A DNA stretch of 47,427 bases from Nocardioidaceae bacterium (GCA_013361955.1 JABFXA010000211.1:1-47427); one strand, 5' to 3'; counted from the first letter of the stretch, positions 16,026 through 24,220 are shown. Program-made: numbers and translations. Notes: a model not told the origin generated them from the sequence alone.

Positions 16026-16628
16026 ATGCGGGACTTCGAGTCGGTGCTCGCGGCCGCTCGGGACGGTGACGAGGCCGCGTTCGTCGCGCTGTTCCGGTCG
16101 GTCCAGCCTGCGCTGCTGCGCTACCTCACGACGCTGGGTGGTCCGGTCGCGGAGGACGCCGCGGCAGAGACCTGGGTGTCCGTCGTGAAGGGGCTGACCC
16201 GCTTCGCCGGTGACGAGCACGGCTTCCGGGCCTGGGTGTTCACGATCGGCCACGCACGCCTCCGGGACGCCCAGCGAACTGCCTACCGGGCGCCGGTCCC
16301 GGTCGACGCGCACACCGAGCTCGCTGACCGGCCGTCGGCGGACGACGTGCTCGAGTCGGTCGGCGAGCTGCTCACCACCGAGGCCGCGCTCCGGCTGATC
16401 GCGAGGCTGCCGCGCGACCAGGCCGAGGCGGTGCTGCTGCGGCACGTGGCCGGCCTGGACGTGGCTCGCGTCGCCGAGGTGATGGGCAAGCGTCCAGGTG
16501 CGGTCCGGGTCGCGACCCACCGCGGTCTGCGCCGCCTGGCTGCGCTCTACGAGCACGTGGGTCCGGCGCAACCAGCCGAAGGGCCGGATGCGGGATGTAA
16601 CGCCCTGGGGACGCGGATCGATGACTGA
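16026..16628 (+). CDS. ECF-type RNA polymerase sigma factor
   Basis: A 200-aa sigma factor with only regions 2 and 4. Region 2: FVALFRSVQPALLRYLTTLG, VAEDAAAETWVSVVKGLTRF, and FRAWVFTIGHARLRDAQRT. Region 4: LIARLPRDQAEAVLLRHVAG then LDVARVAEVMGKRPGAVRVA with a helix-turn-helix. The ATG at 16026 follows GGAGGG. The next gene, 6 nt downstream, encodes a single-pass membrane protein, the typical cognate anti-sigma arrangement. The trigger is unknown. Confidence 0.9.
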   Translation: MRDFESVLAAARDGDEAAFVALFRSVQPALLRYLTTLGGPVAEDAAAETWVSVVKGLTRFAGDEHGFRAWVFTIGHARLRDAQRTAYRAPVPVDAHTELADRPSADDVLESVGELLTTEAALRLIARLPRDQAEAVLLRHVAGLDVARVAEVMGKRPGAVRVATHRGLRRLAALYEHVGPAQPAEGPDAGCNALGTRIDD

Positions 16629-16634
16629 GGTGAC

Positions 16635-17390
16635 ATGGTGAGCCAGCAGAACGACGACCGCGACGTACGCGTCGAGTCCATCGAACGGGATCTTCGGGTC
16701 CGCGCGGTTCTCGCTGCGGCTGCGGCGCCGACCGAGCCAGGTCCGGTGCCCGGTGAGCACGAGGCGTTGGCCGCCTTCCGCGCCGTCAACCCTCGCAGGA
16801 GGATCTTCATGCGTTCGCCCGTCCCCCGCGTCCGAGCAGCCGTGGCCGCGACACTCGGCGCCGGTGTGCTGCTCGCCGCCGGCACTGGTGCCGCAGCCGC
16901 CGGAGTGCTCCCCGGCGCCGCCCAGGACACCGCCCGCACCGTCCTCGACCGGGTCGGCATCGAGGTGCCCGGCTCGAACGAGCACTCGGCGGGCCACGCC
17001 GACCAGCGCGGCCACTCCACTCAGGCCCCGGGTCTCACCAAGGTCGGCGACGCCGCGAAGGCGAAGCCGGCGGGGACCGCCGACAAGGACCTGCCCGAGG
17101 CCTCCGAGCACGGACAGACCGTCTCCTCCACCGCGCGGAACACCGACGCGGAGGGCGCCGACCACGGCGAGGAGGTCTCCGGCGTCGCGTCTGACGGGCG
17201 CGCCCGCGGCGGCGGCGAGGCCGACGAGCACGCGCACCGCCCACCCGCCACGCAGCCTCCGGCCGCACAGCCCGAAGACCCCGGCGCCGCCGGAAGGGCC
17301 AAGGCGGACGCGGCCGGCACCGACGGCAGAGCCAACGCCGACGACGCCGGCGAGGGCCACCGGACCCAGGGAGGGACCGGGCGTCCCTGA
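16635..17390 (+). CDS. Putative membrane anti-sigma partner with long disordered exterior
   Basis: A 251-aa protein starting 6 nt after the ECF gene. Cytoplasmic residues 1-60 include RDVRVESIERDLRVRAVLAA and EALAAFRAVNPRRR, suited to bind the sigma factor, although no zinc His-x3-Cys-x2-Cys anti-sigma motif is present. One membrane helix follows (RAAVAATLGAGVLLAAGTGA). Everything beyond residue about 95 is a low-complexity, Ala/Gly/Glu/His/Asp-rich tail expected to lie outside the membrane and be unfolded. The role as anti-sigma factor is inferred from the operon. GTG 16638 is an alternative start. Confidence 0.65.
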   Translation: MVSQQNDDRDVRVESIERDLRVRAVLAAAAAPTEPGPVPGEHEALAAFRAVNPRRRIFMRSPVPRVRAAVAATLGAGVLLAAGTGAAAAGVLPGAAQDTARTVLDRVGIEVPGSNEHSAGHADQRGHSTQAPGLTKVGDAAKAKPAGTADKDLPEASEHGQTVSSTARNTDAEGADHGEEVSGVASDGRARGGGEADEHAHRPPATQPPAAQPEDPGAAGRAKADAAGTDGRANADDAGEGHRTQGGTGRP

Positions 17391-17413
17391 GCCCGATCCT
17401 TCAGCACCTGGAC

Positions 17414-17448
17414 GCGCGGGCCCACGGCTCCGACCCGTGGGCCCGCGC
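17414..17448 (+). terminator. Terminator hairpin after the ECF operon
   Basis: A perfect 14-bp stem GCGCGGGCCCACGG / CCGTGGGCCCGCGC with a 7-nt loop, followed by TTG. It begins 24 nt after the stop of the membrane partner gene. Confidence 0.85.
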
Positions 17449-17793
17449 TTGTCAGGCTTCGCTCCGCGAGATTCCACGGCGCGCGTGACCAGCGGCGCAG
17501 AGGCCCGGCGCGCCCGTCAGCTCCCGTGCGTCAGCCCGGGTGGTGCGCGGGGCCTCCGGCGCCCACTCCTCGAGCACCGGAGGTCCCGACCCCCGACCCC
17601 CCGGAGGGGGACAGTATTCGCGCACCACTGTGCACGGCAATGCCCCGATGGGACCCTTCAGGTCCCCTTCCGCCGTTTCCGGGGTGGTACCGGCGCTCCC
17701 GCGCCGCCGTCGGAGGGTAGCCGTGGAGACGCGGGAGCTGCCCAGATCGTCCCACTATGTCGTGGCGTTCGCAGCCCCCGGCACGGATCCGGT
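17449..17793. other. Gene-free region between convergent operons
   Basis: Open frames exist on both strands (for instance 85 codons from 17540 on the plus strand), but none has a ribosome-binding site or a recognisable product. I see no terminator for the M50 gene entering from the right. Confidence 0.4.
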
Positions 17794-20223
17794 CTAAGGC
17801 GGTGGCGAGGGCGCTGGCGTTGAGGTTTCCGGTTGCGGTGACGACGCCGACGAGGTGGCGGTGCTCGGGTCTGGCGGAGGCTCTGCGCTCGACGGCGTCG
17901 TGCTCGGAGCGTCGGAGGTGGTGGGATCGGGCGCCGGCGTACTCGACGGCGACCCCGCGGGCCCCGTACCGGGTGGGTCGGTGGAGGGGGAGCCGGCCGC
18001 CGTCTCGTCGGGCGTGACGGTCCCCGTGGACTGGGTGTCGGAAGGAGCCGGTGTCGAGGTGGAGGCGGTCGGTGCCGACGGCTCGTCGTCGAGGATGGCG
18101 ATGATCTCCGTCTTGAAGCCGTCGAGCTGGGCGGAGATCTCGGTCAGCGTGTACGTCGTGATGTGGTGACCGAACTGGATCAGGCGGTCCCAGACATCCG
18201 CTAGAGCGGTCAGCTGTTCCTGTCCAGGGGTGTTCTCGACGGAGAGCACGAGCTGGCTGGCGATCGCGGCGGTGATGCACTGGTAGCAGTCGTAGTTGGC
18301 GGCCACGGAGAGGTTCTGTGGGATCACCACGTGGGCGTCGTCCATGATCAGCACGACCTGGAAGGCGACGGCGACCGTCACGCAGTTCGAGCACGAGGCG
18401 TAGGCATGGGCCTCGTTGACGTTGTCGACCTCGTCGCCGGTGGCCCACACGAGCGCGAAGGCGACGTCGTAGACCACGGAGTCGTCGGTGGTGTTGAACG
18501 CCCCCGCCTGGTTGTCCCCCTCGGCGGGCGGTAGTGGCTTGTCGAACGGGAAGACCCACGGTTCGGTCGAGTCACCCGCGGATCCAGGCTGATTCGGCGC
18601 ACGCGTCTGACCGCTGACCTCGGCCGTACGCGGGACGAGGACCATGGCAAGCCGTGGGTGGGACTTGGTCGGCAGTGCCCGCCCCTGCTGGAACGTCGCC
18701 TGCAGCTGTGACCCCGCGGTCAGCCGGCCCGCTGCGGAGCCCCCCGCGGTCAGGTCGCGCTCAGCGGGAAGGGCCTGCGCGCGCAACGCCTGTGCCGGCT
18801 CAGCATCGGCGGGCTCCGCCGCGCCGGCGAGGACCGCGGTGAGCAGGCCTTTCTCGTCCGGCCCGATGGGTCGGTAGCTGCCCGGTCGCGGCGCCCAGGC
18901 CCAGGACAGCGCCGTTGCCACGGCTGCCACCAGGCCGACGGCGACGACCCGCTTGGTCACGGAGCCGCGGCTCCAGCGGACGAGCCCGTAGGTCCACCGT
19001 CGCCCGAGGCGTCCCAGGATGAGGAACCCCGCGAGCACCGGCAGGGCGACCGCCAGGACCTGCAGCGCGTGGCCGGTCACGTCCAGGAGAGTCCCGGTGC
19101 GCCACGCGTCGTGGACCGCGGCCGCGTCCTCCCGCCCGGCGGCCCACGCCGTCCCCACCACCCGCGGCAGCGAGGTCACCAGAGCGAGGAGCATGAACGC
19201 CATCAGCGGGATCGTGATGAGGACCCACGCGGTGATCACGCCGCGGGCCCAGGGCTTGAGGATCCGGTTCTCCGGGCGCGACCACCGGTGCGGCAGGAGA
19301 CCCAGCAGGGTCGGACGGATCCGGTGGTAGAGATCGGGTACGCCGGTGAGGTCGGCGAGCAGGTGGTAGCCGTCGAAGCGCAGCAGCGGCATCAGCTGTT
19401 GCACCATCTGCAGGGTCTGGGTCGCCACCAGCAGGAGCACGGCGTCCCACCGCGTCGCGTACCAGCACAGGAACGTCAGGACGACCACGACGGCGTTGAA
19501 GTACAGACCGCCGAGGTCGGTGCGGACGCGTCCGCCTCTTCCCAGCCGGTAGCTGTCGGTCACGTCGGTGTAGAACGCCGGCCACACCAGGTAGAGGCCG
19601 GCTCCGATCACCCCGGGGTCGGCGCCACCGTAGCGGGCCGCCGCGGCGTGCCCGAACTCGTGGAAGCCGCCGGAGAGCACGGTCACCACGAACACCAGGA
19701 CCAGCAGGTGCGGCCGCTGGAAGGCGTCGTACGCGGCGGGGCCGAGGCCTTGGCGGAAGAAGACCCACCACGTGACCGCCAGGAAGCCGACGACCACCCC
19801 GAACACGAGGGCCGGTCTGAAGAGCACCCGGAACGGGTCGGTCAGCCGACGTGTGGCGTGCGGATCGGTAACGGCGAACTTCAGCCGCAGCGCCAGCAGC
19901 GGGTTGGACTTCTTGACGGGTGGCTGGGACCCATCAGGCAGCCGGAGCAGGCCCAACGGTCGCAGGTGCTGGTCGACCAGCCCAGCCACCGTCTCCGGTG
20001 AGACCTGTCGGCGCATCGTCGCGCTGACGGTGCTCGCGATCTCCGCGCACGTCCGATCGCCGTCCACGGCCTCCAGCACCCGGTACAGCAGCGGGGTCAG
20101 CTGCAGGGTCTGCCCGTCGCTGCGACGAACCAGGGCCGGTGGGGTCCGGTAGCCGGACCCCACCATCGTGCCGAGGAGCTGGAGGTCGTCGGCACGCCGG
20201 GGCGCGTCGACGATCGTGGTCAC
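17794..20223 (-). CDS. M50 membrane metallopeptidase with N-terminal PqqD/RRE-like domain and exported CxxC domain
   Basis: An 809-aa protein. Residues 25-95 look like a PqqD-type winged helix (DGQTLQLTPLLYRVLEAVDG, VAGLVDQHLRPLGLLRLPDG), the fold that recognises leader peptides in RiPP pathways. Then come membrane segments and an M50 (site-2-protease/YydH-like) core: HEFGH at 188-192 gives the zinc ligands and catalytic Glu, LLRFDGYHLLAD near 281-291 the third ligand. More helices follow to about 445. The remaining 360 residues should be extracytoplasmic: a folded domain with two CxxC pairs (CSNC and CYQC) and a Ser/Thr/Pro tail. GTG 20223 overlaps the stop of the repeat-protein gene (GTGA), so the two are translated together. 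The substrate is unknown; the co-translated repeat protein is the obvious candidate. Confidence 0.82.
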   Translation of the reverse strand: MTTIVDAPRRADDLQLLGTMVGSGYRTPPALVRRSDGQTLQLTPLLYRVLEAVDGDRTCAEIASTVSATMRRQVSPETVAGLVDQHLRPLGLLRLPDGSQPPVKKSNPLLALRLKFAVTDPHATRRLTDPFRVLFRPALVFGVVVGFLAVTWWVFFRQGLGPAAYDAFQRPHLLVLVFVVTVLSGGFHEFGHAAAARYGGADPGVIGAGLYLVWPAFYTDVTDSYRLGRGGRVRTDLGGLYFNAVVVVLTFLCWYATRWDAVLLLVATQTLQMVQQLMPLLRFDGYHLLADLTGVPDLYHRIRPTLLGLLPHRWSRPENRILKPWARGVITAWVLITIPLMAFMLLALVTSLPRVVGTAWAAGREDAAAVHDAWRTGTLLDVTGHALQVLAVALPVLAGFLILGRLGRRWTYGLVRWSRGSVTKRVVAVGLVAAVATALSWAWAPRPGSYRPIGPDEKGLLTAVLAGAAEPADAEPAQALRAQALPAERDLTAGGSAAGRLTAGSQLQATFQQGRALPTKSHPRLAMVLVPRTAEVSGQTRAPNQPGSAGDSTEPWVFPFDKPLPPAEGDNQAGAFNTTDDSVVYDVAFALVWATGDEVDNVNEAHAYASCSNCVTVAVAFQVVLIMDDAHVVIPQNLSVAANYDCYQCITAAIASQLVLSVENTPGQEQLTALADVWDRLIQFGHHITTYTLTEISAQLDGFKTEIIAILDDEPSAPTASTSTPAPSDTQSTGTVTPDETAAGSPSTDPPGTGPAGSPSSTPAPDPTTSDAPSTTPSSAEPPPDPSTATSSASSPQPETSTPAPSPPP

Positions 20224-21614
20224 TGCGGTGCGGTGTCAGTGCCCGGCTCGACCGCCGCCTCGCCGGTCGCCGTCGGCTGCGTGCCCGGCTCGGGGGCCGC
20301 CTCCGTCGTCGGCGGAGCGGGCGTCGGGGCCGGGTCGTCCGCCGACGCGGTGTCGGTGTCAGGCGGCGCGACCGATCCCTGGTCGATGGCCGACGTCTGG
20401 TCGGAGGTGGCCACCGCGCTCCCGGTGATCGACTGGTTGATGATGGCGTCCTGCTGCGAGATGGCAGTCGCCGACGAGTCGTCCGAGAGGATGTTGGCGG
20501 AGACCGCGGCGTCGATCGGCGCCGCGACGTTGGCGTTGGCCGCGACCGCACCGTTGATGGGAGCAGCCAGATCGGCGTCCAGGTCGACGTTGACGTCCAC
20601 GTTGAGCAGGTCGCCCTTCAGCAGGTCGCCGGTGTCGAGCCCGCCGACCGTGTCCGTGACGTCGTCGACGATGTCGCCGACGGTCCCGATCACGTGCCCG
20701 GCGGCGTCGAGGACCTGTCCGGTCAGCGGGTCGAGCGCCCCGACCACGTTGCCGGCCGCATCCACGACGTTGCCCGTCGCGCCGTCCAGGACGCCCACCA
20801 CGTTGCCGGCCGCGTCCACGACGGTGGTGCCGTCGACCAGGTCGGTCACGGTGCCGAGCACGTCGCCCACCTGGTTCAGTACCTGACCCGTCAGCGGGTC
20901 CAGCACGCCGACGACGTTGCCGGAAGCGTCGACGACGTTCCCGGTCGCCCCGTTCAGGACCCCGATCACGTCGCCTGTCGAGTCGACGACAGAGGCGCCG
21001 TCGACCAGGTTCGTCACGCTGCCGACGATGGCGCCCGTCGAGTCGAGGACCAGACCCGTGGTCTCGTTGAGTGTCCCCACGACATTGCCGGCCGAGTCGA
21101 CGACGGTGCCCGTGGAGTCGTCCAACGTGCCGAGGATGTGGCCCGTGGAGTCCACCACCACGGTGCCGTCCACCGGGTCGGCCGCTGCGGCGTCCGCTAC
21201 GGCTGCAGGAGCGTCGGTCGCTGCCATCAACGACGGATGCTCGGCGGCGGCGGCGGCGGGTGCCGGGTCGGCGGTCCCGTCGGTCGTCGTGTCGGACTGG
21301 TCGATGTGGCTGTCCTGGAGGCCGGTGGCGATCGCGTCGGCTGTGACGGTCTGGTTGACGGCGACACCCTGGTCGGCCAGGGCCTGGGAGGTCGAGCCGT
21401 CGGACAACAGGTTGGCACTGACCGCCGCGTCGATCGGAGCCACGATGTTGGCGTTCAGGGCGACGGCGAGGTCGATCGGGGCCGCCCCGTCGATCGCCAG
21501 GTCCACGTCCGCCGCAAGATCCAGGATCGAGACGACTTCCTTGTCCGGCAGTGCAGTCGCGCCCTCGCTTGCCAGCTCCTCAGGCGTGAGCGGGGCGAAG
21601 TCTTCGGTGCTCAA
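20220..21614 (-). CDS. Repeat protein without signal peptide, partner of the M50 peptidase
   Basis: A 464-aa protein from TTG 21614, chosen because AGGGAGGGAGA lies 6 nt upstream; the frame extends to 21758 without another good site. Residues 1-40 form an acidic leader-like segment with LPDKEVVSILDL. Two related modules containing APIDAAVSANLLSD (residues 45-110) and APIDAAVSANILSD (about 330-400) flank a central array (about 151-325) of nine 18-19-residue units of the type V-V-D-x-x-G-N-V-V-G-x-L-D-x-x-T-G, arranged as three higher-order repeats of about 56 residues. The C-terminus is Pro/Ala/Thr/Glu-rich. No signal peptide, membrane helix, sorting signal or Cys. Probably exported or processed with the M50 protein; function unknown. 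Confidence 0.72.
   Translation of the reverse strand: MSTEDFAPLTPEELASEGATALPDKEVVSILDLAADVDLAIDGAAPIDLAVALNANIVAPIDAAVSANLLSDGSTSQALADQGVAVNQTVTADAIATGLQDSHIDQSDTTTDGTADPAPAAAAAEHPSLMAATDAPAAVADAAAADPVDGTVVVDSTGHILGTLDDSTGTVVDSAGNVVGTLNETTGLVLDSTGAIVGSVTNLVDGASVVDSTGDVIGVLNGATGNVVDASGNVVGVLDPLTGQVLNQVGDVLGTVTDLVDGTTVVDAAGNVVGVLDGATGNVVDAAGNVVGALDPLTGQVLDAAGHVIGTVGDIVDDVTDTVGGLDTGDLLKGDLLNVDVNVDLDADLAAPINGAVAANANVAAPIDAAVSANILSDDSSATAISQQDAIINQSITGSAVATSDQTSAIDQGSVAPPDTDTASADDPAPTPAPPTTEAAPEPGTQPTATGEAAVEPGTDTAPQ
20640..21170 (-). repeat. Degenerate repeats inside the repeat-protein gene (about 55 nt, higher order about 168 nt)
   Basis: Nine units of 18-19 codons encode Asp/Gly/Val-rich repeats. 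Units 1, 4 and 7 begin T/S-V-V-D, units 3, 6 and 9 end in V-T-N/D-L-V-D-G or a variant, giving three blocks of three. DNA motifs such as GACGTTGCC and GTCGACGAC recur across the blocks. Confidence 0.75.
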
Positions 21615-21959
21615 CGGGGTCTCCCTCCCTCGCACCCAGAACTCGTCCTGGGTGCGGACGTGCCCTCGGGACATCGCCTCCCGAGCAACATGCCGCGATC
21701 GGTACCCAGCTATGGCCGCGATCACACTCGGTAGCCACCACGCCAGTCGGTTCACCATCAGTTACAGACGACCGCACCGATGATTCCGCCCGCACCGGCC
21801 CCCGTCGCTTCCGAACGTTCGGCGGATCGGTCTAGACAGCGGTCGCACCCGGCAGGACCTCCACGGTGGTGCCGGCTTCGACGCGGCTCGCTCCAGAGCC
21901 GCGACGCTGGACCGACTACTGTCCTCGACCGACGGAGAACCGTCCGCCTCTGCTCCTGT
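21615..21959. promoter_or_regulatory. Upstream region of the repeat-protein/M50 operon
   Basis: No separate gene supported. On the minus strand GTGTGA, a 14-nt spacer and GGGTAC (around 21705-21731) loosely resemble a SigB-type promoter reading into the operon. The frame of the repeat protein stays open to 21758 and would add a hydrophobic stretch (WWLPSVIAAIAG) if an ATG there were used; that alternative start would give an N-terminal membrane segment. Confidence 0.35.
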
Positions 21960-22181
21960 TCAGAGGAACCCGTAGAGCCGGCGGATGAGGTCCATGCTCG
22001 GATACTCCGCCCCACGAACCTTCTCGAACAGCACGCTCGTGTACTCGTCGACCTCGTCGTCCCGCACGATCGCTTCGATCGCGTCCAGCATCGTCGCCGA
22101 CGGGTACGCATCCTCCTGGACTCGCTCGAGCAGATACTCGAGCATCTGACCGCGCAGATCGCTCTTCGATGATCGCGCCAT
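21960..22181 (-). CDS. Small soluble helical protein, unknown function
   Basis: A 73-aa protein with a clear ribosome-binding site (GGGAGGTC) before ATG 22181. The sequence is mostly helical and acidic: MLEYLLERVQEDAYPSATML, then DAIEAIVRDDEVDEYTSVLF. EDAYPS and GAEYPS occur about 35 residues apart, suggesting an internal duplication of a helical hairpin. No family recognised. It reads in the same direction as the repeat-protein/M50 pair but is separated from it by 345 bp, so operon membership is doubtful. Confidence 0.7.
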   Translation of the reverse strand: MARSSKSDLRGQMLEYLLERVQEDAYPSATMLDAIEAIVRDDEVDEYTSVLFEKVRGAEYPSMDLIRRLYGFL

Positions 22182-22298
22182 GAGCTGACCTCCCTCGAGG
22201 GTCAACCCGACGTTACGCCGCCGAACGGGAGACCAGGCAGTACGAATGTCACCGCCGGACGTGGATGCACGTCTCTGCCCGGCGAAGGCGCACGCTTC

Positions 22299-22304
22299 TA
22301 GCGT
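22299..22304 (+). promoter_or_regulatory. Leaderless -10 element (TAGCGT)
   Basis: TAGCGT lies 7 nt before the ATG at 22312, which starts the operon with the two-component system; no ribosome-binding site lies between. Confidence 0.5.
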
Positions 22305-22311
22305 CAGAGGC

Positions 22312-22494
22312 ATGACCCAGACCTCCACAGCAGCAGCGGCTGCGACAAGCTCCCGAGGCCGTTCCGACCACGGTGTGGTCGTGCTGACGACCGCCGACCT
22401 GGCCTCCGGGCTGGGGCTCGCCGGCCTCCACCTCGTCGTCGGCTCGGCCGTGGTCCTCGGTGCGTTCTGGACCCGTCGGCGCGGCGTAGCGTGA
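22312..22494 (+). CDS. 60-aa single-pass membrane peptide coupled to a histidine kinase
   Basis: A polar N-terminus of about 20 residues is followed by one hydrophobic helix (LASGLGLAGLHLVVGSAVVL) and a basic end (WTRRRGVA), so the C-terminus should be cytoplasmic. The stop overlaps the GTG of the kinase gene (GTGA at 22491-22494), so the two proteins are made together. Its position in front of a membrane sensor kinase suggests an accessory or sensing subunit. No family recognised. Confidence 0.65.
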   Translation: MTQTSTAAAAATSSRGRSDHGVVVLTTADLASGLGLAGLHLVVGSAVVLGAFWTRRRGVA

Positions 22495-23618
22495 GCGTCG
22501 TGTGGAGGGCGGCCGGCGCGAGGTGGCAGCGCAACATCTCCGTACTGATCTGGTCACCGGTGCTGCTCCTGGGGCCGTTGCTCACGCTCGGCAGTGGCTG
22601 GCGCGCGGTCTTCCAGCTCGCGCTGGTCGTGGTCATCGGCGGGTCCGCCCTGGTCATCGGTCTCACCGCGAGCCCCGACGGGCGTGACCCGCGACCCTAC
22701 GTCGCGCTGACCATCCTGGTGGCGGCGGCCTTCGCCGGCGCGACCCACGCCGACGAGCAGTGGCTGCCCGTCTGGGTGCTGGTCGGCAACGCGGTGCCGG
22801 TCGTGCTCCGCGGTCGCCGGCTGTCGATGGCCGCGGCGGTGGTCGTGGGCGGCTCCGCCTGGGCCGCCTGGTACGTCGTGCCGCACCAGGCCTCGCGGGT
22901 CTGGACGGAGGCCTTCGTCGTGCTGCTCGCGATCCTGGCCAACACCGCGTTCACCCGCCTGCTCGAGACGGTCGCCGAGCTTCGCCGCACCCGCGCCGAG
23001 CTGGCCCGGGTCGCGGTCGCCGAGGAGCGGGAGCGGTTCTCCCGCGATCTCCACGACCTGCTCGGGCACACCCTCTCGGTGATGGTGGTCAAGGCCCAGG
23101 CGGTCCGCCGGTTGGCGGCCACCGATCCCGAGGCCGCGGCCGCGCACGCCGCCGACATCGAGCACGTCGGCCGCACCGCCCTGCTCGACGTACGCCAGAC
23201 CGTGGACGCGATGCGCGCCCCCAGCCTCGCCGAGGAGCTGGCCGGCGCCCGCGACGCCCTCGAGGCGGCAGGGATCCGCGCGGTCGTCGACGCCGACGCC
23301 ACGGACGTTCCGGAGGACGTCGGCGCCGTGCTGGCCTGGGCGCTGCGCGAAGCGGTCACTAACGTGCTGCGCCACTCGGGGGCGAGCAGCTGCACCATCA
23401 CGGTCGCCGGCCGGGCCGACCGCACGGAGCTCGTGGTCGTCGACGACGGGGTGGGTGGGCCGGCCCGGCCGGCCGAGGGGGCACCGGCACGGGCCGGCGG
23501 GCTGGACGGGCTCCGTGACCGGGTCAGCGCGGCCGGCGGCTGGGTGGACGCCGCCTCCACCGGCGAAGGCTTCCGGCTGGTGGCCGGCGTGCCGGCTCGC
23601 GTGGGGGTCCGGCCGTGA
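22491..23618 (+). CDS. Sensor histidine kinase, DesK/NarL-partner type (HisKA_3)
   Basis: A 375-aa kinase. The N-terminal half has about five membrane helices (to about residue 160). The dimerisation domain HisKA_3 carries the phospho-acceptor His in RERFSRDLHDLLGHTLSVMV, and the HATPase domain shows LREAVTNVLRHSGAS (N box), VVVDDGVGG (G1) and GGLDGLRDRVSAAGG (G2). It should autophosphorylate and pass phosphate to the response regulator that overlaps its stop. Such pairs often sense membrane state and control ABC exporters, but no exporter is adjacent. Confidence 0.9.
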   Translation: MSVVWRAAGARWQRNISVLIWSPVLLLGPLLTLGSGWRAVFQLALVVVIGGSALVIGLTASPDGRDPRPYVALTILVAAAFAGATHADEQWLPVWVLVGNAVPVVLRGRRLSMAAAVVVGGSAWAAWYVVPHQASRVWTEAFVVLLAILANTAFTRLLETVAELRRTRAELARVAVAEERERFSRDLHDLLGHTLSVMVVKAQAVRRLAATDPEAAAAHAADIEHVGRTALLDVRQTVDAMRAPSLAEELAGARDALEAAGIRAVVDADATDVPEDVGAVLAWALREAVTNVLRHSGASSCTITVAGRADRTELVVVDDGVGGPARPAEGAPARAGGLDGLRDRVSAAGGWVDAASTGEGFRLVAGVPARVGVRP

Positions 23619-24220
23619 TCCGCATCCTGCTCGCCGAGGATCAGGCGATGATGCGCGGCGCGTTGTCGATCCTGCTCGGGCTCGAGCCCGACCTCGAGGT
23701 GGTGGCTGAGGTGGCGGACGGTGCGGACATCGTGCCGACCGCGCTGCGGCAGCACCCCGACGTGGCGCTGCTCGACATCGAGATGCCCCACGTCTCGGGC
23801 CTCGACGCCGCGGAGACGCTGGCGCGGGCCCTGCCGGAGTGCCGGGTGGTCATCGTGACCACCTTCGGCCGGCCGGGGTACCTGCAACGCGCGATGGCCA
23901 GCGGCGTCAGCGGTTTCCTGGTCAAGGACCAGCCCGCCGAGACGCTGGCCGACTCGATCCGCCGGGTCGCCTCGGGCGCCACCGTGGTCGACCCCGAGCT
24001 GGCCGGTTCGGCGCTGCGGTCGGCCGTCAACCCGCTGACCGCCCGCGAGCGCGACGTGCTCGCCGCGGCCGAGGACGGGTCGACGGTCGTCGACATCGCC
24101 CACCGGCTCTTCCTCAGTGACCGCACCGTGCGCAACTACCTCTCGGCCGCCATCGGCAAGACCGGCACCCGCAACAAGACCGAGGCCGCTCTCGTGGCGC
24201 GCAACAACGGCTGGCTCTAG
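23615..24220 (+). CDS. Response regulator, NarL/LuxR type (DesR-like)
   Basis: A 201-aa regulator. Its receiver domain (residues 1-118) carries the acidic pair in LLAEDQ, the phospho-acceptor Asp in VALLDIEMP and the conserved Lys in FLVKDQPAE. The C-terminal LuxR helix-turn-helix (about 138-200) reads LTARERDVLAAAEDGSTVVD then IAHRLFLSDRTVRNYLSAAI. The GTG overlaps the kinase stop (GTGA at 23615-23618), so it is the cognate partner. Target genes are not evident in the window. Confidence 0.92.
   Translation: MIRILLAEDQAMMRGALSILLGLEPDLEVVAEVADGADIVPTALRQHPDVALLDIEMPHVSGLDAAETLARALPECRVVIVTTFGRPGYLQRAMASGVSGFLVKDQPAETLADSIRRVASGATVVDPELAGSALRSAVNPLTARERDVLAAAEDGSTVVDIAHRLFLSDRTVRNYLSAAIGKTGTRNKTEAALVARNNGWL

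Noticed and set aside
17540-17797. 85-codon plus-strand gene in the gap before the M50 gene
   Set aside because: No ribosome-binding site, no recognisable pattern, and it runs into the M50 3' end from the wrong side.
18800-19771. Minus-strand 323-codon frame inside the M50 gene
   Set aside because: Out-of-frame shadow of the M50 membrane domain, Arg/Pro-rich as expected for frame-shifted GC-rich sequence.
20220-21758. ATG 21758 as start of the repeat protein
   Set aside because: TTG 21614 has a far better ribosome-binding site (AGGGAGGGAGA); the extra 48 residues look like translated upstream DNA. Kept as an alternative only.
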